In this document: piece by piece, positions 60,770 through 64,000 of the stretch
Position numbering within the stretch: position 1 is the stretch's first letter
Layout of the letters: each line of letters begins with the position of its first letter
Assembly (NCBI RefSeq): GCF_004000435.1
Contig: NZ_RBVZ01000001.1
Location: 620,001-684,000 of the forward strand
Origin: Alexandriicola marinus
Lineage (GTDB): Bacteria; Pseudomonadota; Alphaproteobacteria; Rhodobacterales; Rhodobacteraceae
Direction of reading: 5' to 3'
DNA: 64,000 bases
Translations under genes and position numbers: made by a program
The notes under the pieces: generated by a model
Database searches by the model: none
What the model was told of the DNA's origin: nothing
Seen by the model: the letters and a program-made list of their open reading frames with translations, nothing else

Positions 60770-60884
60770 GATCTGTCCTCCCTCTTGTCCGATGAAACTA
60801 GCCCCCCGACGGGGCACGATGAAGCCCTTGAAACCGCGGGGTGATTAATCTTTCCGATAGAAGGAATGCGGGATCGTGATGGGC

Positions 60885-61808
60885 TCAGAACGCCTCGAGC
60901 ACGTCGCGGATGGATCGGGTGATCCTGTCCGACAAAAGCCGCGCGGCATCCGACAGCGCCTGATCGGACCGCTCGACCATGGCATAATCGAGCGGCAGGT
61001 CAGGGTGGCTCACGGGATTGAGCTGTCGCACCAGCCCGCCCTTGTCGGGATAGCAGATCGCCGAGGGAAGGATCGCGACCCAGTCGGATTGCGCGACCAT
61101 CTCGAGCGTGGCGAGCATTCCGTCAAGTTCCACCATCTCGGCCACGCGGATGCCCTGCGCCTTCAGAACATCACCTATCCGCCGCCGCCGGACGTTCAGT
61201 TCGGTCGGCACGACAAGCCGCGCGCCTTCGAGCGCGGATAGCGGGGCGGGTTCAAGATGGGTCAACCCCGCGATGGCCCCCGGACGCGAGACCAGAACCT
61301 CGCGGTCGCGGCCCGCGAAATTCGCGGTCAGCCCGTTGGGAATGTCGCCGGCGGGCACGAAGGCGAATTCCAGTTCACCGTCCAGAACGCGGCGCAGCAG
61401 GGAAAAGCTGTATTCCTCGGTCAGCGAGACCTGAACATTGGGGTGATCGGCCCGCATTCCCTCAACCAGATCGGTAAAGATGGCGCGGGTCAGCGACGGG
61501 ATCATCCCGAACTTGACCTTGCCCTGTATCTCGCCGCGCATCCGCATGACTGCGGCCTCGGTCTCCCACAGGGATTTGAGGATGCGCTGCCCATCGCGAT
61601 AGACGATCTCGCCCGCCGGCGTCAGGCCGATCCGGTTGCGCTCGCGCACCAGAAGCTGGGTCTGAAGCTGCTCCTCGAGGTTCTTGACCTGGGTCGACAT
61701 GCCCGACTGGGTCGTGTTCTCCCGTTCGGCCGCGCGGGAGAAGGATTGCTCCTGATAGACGGCCACCAGCGCCTGAAGCGCCCGGATGTTGATCCTGTGA
61801 AGGGGCAT
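60885..61808 (-). CDS. LysR-family transcriptional regulator
   Basis: This 307-residue regulator has an N-terminal helix-turn-helix (RALQALVAVYQEQSFSRAAERENTTQSGMSTQVKNLEEQL in parts) and a periplasmic-binding-like effector domain (about 90-295). It is divergent from the flavin reductase gene, whose promoter holds two dyad motifs, and upstream of the minus-strand dehydrogenase operon. AGGA precedes the ATG at 61808. Confidence 0.92.
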   Translation of the reverse strand: MPLHRINIRALQALVAVYQEQSFSRAAERENTTQSGMSTQVKNLEEQLQTQLLVRERNRIGLTPAGEIVYRDGQRILKSLWETEAAVMRMRGEIQGKVKFGMIPSLTRAIFTDLVEGMRADHPNVQVSLTEEYSFSLLRRVLDGELEFAFVPAGDIPNGLTANFAGRDREVLVSRPGAIAGLTHLEPAPLSALEGARLVVPTELNVRRRRIGDVLKAQGIRVAEMVELDGMLATLEMVAQSDWVAILPSAICYPDKGGLVRQLNPVSHPDLPLDYAMVERSDQALSDAARLLSDRITRSIRDVLEAF

Positions 61809-61819
61809 GGGATATTCCT

Positions 61820-61859
61820 GAAATCTGATTTCTACATAGGAGATATGACGTTTTATCAT
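61820..61859. promoter_or_regulatory. LysR-type dyad sites
   Basis: GAAATCTGATTTC (61820-61832) is a perfect 6-1-6 palindrome. ATGACGTTTTATCAT (61845-61859) has the T-N11-A layout with ATGA/TCAT arms that LysR regulators bind. Both lie in the 118-bp spacer between lysR and the flavin reductase gene. Confidence 0.6.
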
Positions 61860-61926
61860 TTTTCCAGATTTATCTCGCCGCCTATCTTTCGCTTGCTAGG
61901 TGTGAACAAACGAAACGGGTGGCCGG

Positions 61927-62418
61927 ATGCTGGATATGAAGTCATTTGATCCCAAGGAATTGCGGAACGCCTTTGGCTGTTTCGCAACGGGAGTGACGAT
62001 TGTGACGTTCTTCGATCCAGACGGTAATCCGTCCGGCGTGACCGTGGGGTCTTTCACCTCTCTAAGCCTGGATCCGCCGCTGTGCCTGTTTTCACTGGGC
62101 AAGGACAAGATCTCGAGCCAGTGGATCGAAGAGCATGGCGCATTCACGGTGAACGTTCTGGCCCGCGATCAGGGTGATCTGGCATGGCAATTCGCCACCC
62201 CCAAGGACGACAAGTTCGAGGGTGTGAACTGGACCGAAGCCAGCAATGGCACGCCCCGGATCGAAGGGGCGGTGGCCCATTTCGAATGCGGTCTGTGGAA
62301 GACCTATGACGGTGGCGACCATGTCATCGTGATCGGTCAGATCACCGAGATGGGATCGACAGATCGCGAACCGCTGATCTTTTGCCGGGGCAAGCTTGCC
62401 TCTGTCTCCGAAGGCTAG
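61927..62418 (+). CDS. flavin reductase-like FMN-binding protein
   Basis: This 163-residue protein has the flavin reductase domain, with FGCFATGVTIVTF near residue 16, GVTVGSFTSLSLDPPLCLFSLGK (two parts), FTVNVLARDQ and GDHVIVIGQI. Such proteins supply reduced flavin to two-component monooxygenases. No monooxygenase partner is in the window. A carboxymuconolactone-decarboxylase-like gene follows after 3 bp. Confidence 0.9.
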   Translation: MLDMKSFDPKELRNAFGCFATGVTIVTFFDPDGNPSGVTVGSFTSLSLDPPLCLFSLGKDKISSQWIEEHGAFTVNVLARDQGDLAWQFATPKDDKFEGVNWTEASNGTPRIEGAVAHFECGLWKTYDGGDHVIVIGQITEMGSTDREPLIFCRGKLASVSEG

Positions 62419-62421
62419 AAA

Positions 62422-63006
62422 TTGACAAATCTGCGCGTGCCCGACGCTGAGGCGGGGCCGCTGACGGATCGTCAGCGTGAAGTTATCGACCGTATCCGCA
62501 ACGGGCCGCGCGGCGCCGTTCAGGGGCCGCTGCGGGTCTGGGTTCACAGCCCCGAACTGGCCGACCGAGCGCAGGCGCTGGGGGCCTTTGTTCGGTTCGA
62601 CAGCAGCCTGACGCCGATCCAGTCGGAACTGGCGATCCTCGTGACCGCGCGGATCTGGTCGTCGGGTTTCGAATGGGCGCATCACGCGCCGATCGCCGCG
62701 CGCGAAGGTCTGCCAGATGCGGTGATCGATGCCATCGCACAGGGCAGGCAGCCCAGTTTCGACAGGGCCGATTTGCAGGCAATCTTCGATTTCTCGGTCG
62801 AATTGCACCGCGACCGTGCCGTCAGCGACGCCACATTCGAGGCGGCCATCGCCGAGGTCGGTCAGGTGGGAACGGTCGATCTGACAGGGATCTGCGGCTA
62901 CTACACGCTGATCTCGATGACGATCAACGCCTTCGCCGTTCCCGACGGAGAGGGGCCGCGCCTGCCGCGCCTCGACATGGCGCCAGAGGCCATGTTCCGC
63001 GACTGA
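62422..63006 (+). CDS. carboxymuconolactone decarboxylase/AhpD-like protein
   Basis: This 194-residue protein has an AhpD-like helical core (about 45-110) with ELAILVTARIWSSGFEWAHHAPIAAREGL, where the usual C-x-x-C is replaced (WAHH), so it is closer to gamma-carboxymuconolactone decarboxylase than to AhpD. The start is TTG, 3 bp after the flavin reductase stop, without a strong ribosome site, which suggests coupling. It may decarboxylate or isomerise a ring-cleavage product. Confidence 0.8.
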   Translation: MTNLRVPDAEAGPLTDRQREVIDRIRNGPRGAVQGPLRVWVHSPELADRAQALGAFVRFDSSLTPIQSELAILVTARIWSSGFEWAHHAPIAAREGLPDAVIDAIAQGRQPSFDRADLQAIFDFSVELHRDRAVSDATFEAAIAEVGQVGTVDLTGICGYYTLISMTINAFAVPDGEGPRLPRLDMAPEAMFRD

Positions 63007-63055
63007 CACGCCCCGGTTGCTTAGACGGGGGCAAGTCGCTACGGTTGGTTTCAAG

Positions 63056-63071
63056 TCGGGCAAATACCCGA
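63056..63071. promoter_or_regulatory. inverted repeat upstream of TetR gene
   Basis: TCGGG and CCCGA flank CAAATA, and outer GTTGG/CCAAC (near 63044 and 63077) extend the pairing imperfectly. It is 46 bp before the tetR-family start and could be its operator. Confidence 0.35.
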
Positions 63072-63117
63072 TGTAGCCAACAGCAAGGGACCTCGCCAAG
63101 GTTCCTGACCGGGAGAT

Positions 63118-63765
63118 ATGACTGATATTGCCGCCCCATCATTGAGGCCGAAGCAGAAGCGTTTGAGTTCTGAGGAAAGGCGCCGGGACATCCTTGAAAA
63201 GGCGATCCGCTTTTTCGCGATAAACGGGATGGCCAGTTCGACGCGCGACCTTGCCCGGGAGCTGGGGATCACCCAGCCTCTTCTGTATCGGTACTTTCCC
63301 TCGAAGGACGCCTTGATCCAGGAAGTCTACGAGGCCGTCTATCTGGACCGCTGGAATCCCGAATGGGATGAAATCATCTGTGATCGGTCCAGGCCGTTGC
63401 GGGACCGGTTGATTGATTTCTATGGAAAATACACAGACGCCATCTTCGAACCCGAATGGCTTCGGATCTATCTTTATTCCGGTCTGATGGGCGAAGAGAT
63501 CAACCGCAACTATGTCAATTTCATCGGCCAGAAGATCCTCAACCGGATCGTGCGCGAATATCACATCGAGCGCGGACGTCGCGCCGACGGGGTCAGCGAC
63601 AAGGAGATGGAACTGGTCTGGAACATGCAGGGCGGCATCTTCTATTACGGCGTGCGCGAAGTGATCTTCAACGCGCACGTCCCGCTGGACAAGCACTCCG
63701 CCATCGCGACCGCTGTCGACACGTTCCTGATCGGACTCGACGCTCAGCTGCCAGAGGCATCCTGA
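63118..63765 (+). CDS. TetR-family transcriptional regulator
   Basis: This 215-residue regulator has an N-terminal HTH (RRRDILEKAIRFFAINGMASSTRDLARELGITQPLLYRYFPSKDALI, in parts) and a helical C-terminal ligand domain. It is downstream of the flavin reductase and carboxymuconolactone-like genes and probably controls them or the convergent deacetylase-type gene. Its 3' end overlaps the convergent gene by 22 nt. Confidence 0.92.
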   Translation: MTDIAAPSLRPKQKRLSSEERRRDILEKAIRFFAINGMASSTRDLARELGITQPLLYRYFPSKDALIQEVYEAVYLDRWNPEWDEIICDRSRPLRDRLIDFYGKYTDAIFEPEWLRIYLYSGLMGEEINRNYVNFIGQKILNRIVREYHIERGRRADGVSDKEMELVWNMQGGIFYYGVREVIFNAHVPLDKHSAIATAVDTFLIGLDAQLPEAS

Positions 63766-64000
63766 AGCGCCGAGCGATACCAGTCGCCGATCTCGCTGGC
63801 CGTCATCCACGCCACGCCGTCATGACCCTTGATGTAGTCGAAGAGCGCCTCGAGATACTTGATGCGGTGCGGAACGCCGGTGATGTAGGGATGGATCGAG
63901 ATCGCCATGACGCGGGCATTCTCGGCGCCTTCCTCGTAGAGCCGGTCGAACTGGTCGCGGCCCCGGTTAAGGAATTCGTCCGAGGTATGGCCCTGAAGCG
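63744..64000 (-). CDS. polysaccharide deacetylase-family protein, 3' end only
   Basis: The last 84 codons are visible in a minus-strand frame running off the window edge. The stretch MAISIHPYITGVPHRIKYLE and the tail FDYIKGHDGVAWMTASEIGDWY match the C terminus of NodB-type polysaccharide deacetylases of the PuuE/allantoinase-like group, which includes cyclic amide hydrolases. The N terminus lies right of the window. It overlaps the tetR 3' end. Confidence 0.82.
   Translation of the reverse strand, partial: LQGHTSDEFLNRGRDQFDRLYEEGAENARVMAISIHPYITGVPHRIKYLEALFDYIKGHDGVAWMTASEIGDWYRSALQDASGS

Noticed and set aside
1-64000. CRISPR arrays, insertion sequences, prophage or integrase genes
   Set aside because: None was seen: no regularly spaced repeats, transposase or integrase motifs. 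Two accessory catabolic regions are present, but without visible mobility genes.

Overview
The window is a dense, high-GC bacterial chromosome segment that looks like a marine or soil alphaproteobacterium of the Rhodobacteraceae/Roseobacter type. The clues are the stand-alone B12-dependent ribonucleotide reductase, the many TRAP and ABC uptake systems, the abundant catabolic oxidoreductases, a glucosylglycerol-type osmolyte operon, and short palindromes between convergent genes. No rRNA, IS element, prophage or CRISPR array was recognised. One tRNA (Pro, UGG) is present.

Layout. 0-7.2 kb is housekeeping: pdxH (3' part), a double cold-shock-domain protein, a DUF192 protein, tRNA-Pro, a 618-bp non-coding stretch with a candidate NrdR box, nrdJ and a PAP2 phosphatase. 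7.3-15.5 kb (minus strand) holds adenine deaminase, a branched-chain-amino-acid-type ABC importer (binding protein, livH, livM, livG, livF) and a GMC alcohol oxidase/dehydrogenase. 15.8-25.5 kb (plus strand) holds a MEDS/OmpR-HTH/BTAD regulator and then a tight eight-gene operon: cytochrome P450, a split PEP-synthase-like phosphotransferase (ATP-grasp subunit plus phosphohistidine subunit, with sizes like phenylphosphate synthase), two paralogous HD-domain proteins, an aldehyde dehydrogenase, a short-chain dehydrogenase and a [2Fe-2S] ferredoxin. This is the most novel-looking system. An identical promoter architecture, CCAAAG-N5-CCAAAG-N9-TAGSST (11-bp repeat period, as SARP regulators use), stands before both the GMC oxidoreductase and the P450. 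This suggests that uptake, oxidation, hydroxylation and phosphorylation form one regulon run by the regulator that lies between them.

25.6-35.4 kb holds a secreted FG-GAP protein, then a minus-strand operon for a three-component biotin-dependent carboxylase (BCCP, biotin carboxylase, carboxyltransferase) with a NagD-like HAD phosphatase and an SDR. An IclR regulator lies directly upstream, with a perfect palindrome between it and the operon. A divergent polar-amino-acid-type ABC importer follows. 35.4-40.1 kb holds galU and a gpsA-HAD phosphatase-ggpS operon, predicted to make glucosylglycerol. 40.1-46.9 kb holds a thiol peroxidase-like protein, OsmC, a three-subunit molybdenum hydroxylase, a glutathione S-transferase, DUF2200, a small lipoprotein and a small membrane protein.

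46.9-64 kb is a second accessory catabolic region: cupin, TRAP transporter with a divergent binding protein, metallo-beta-lactamase-fold hydrolase and GntR/FCD regulator; a nitrate/taurine/thiamine-precursor-type ABC importer with an ACMSD-type amidohydrolase; a minus-strand set of TauE/SafE permease, two 3-hydroxyisobutyrate-dehydrogenase-like enzymes and a Gfo/Idh/MocA dehydrogenase; then LysR, flavin reductase, carboxymuconolactone-decarboxylase-like protein, TetR regulator and the 3' end of a polysaccharide deacetylase. Substrates of these systems cannot be read from the sequence. All names below rest on motif recognition by eye, not on database searches.
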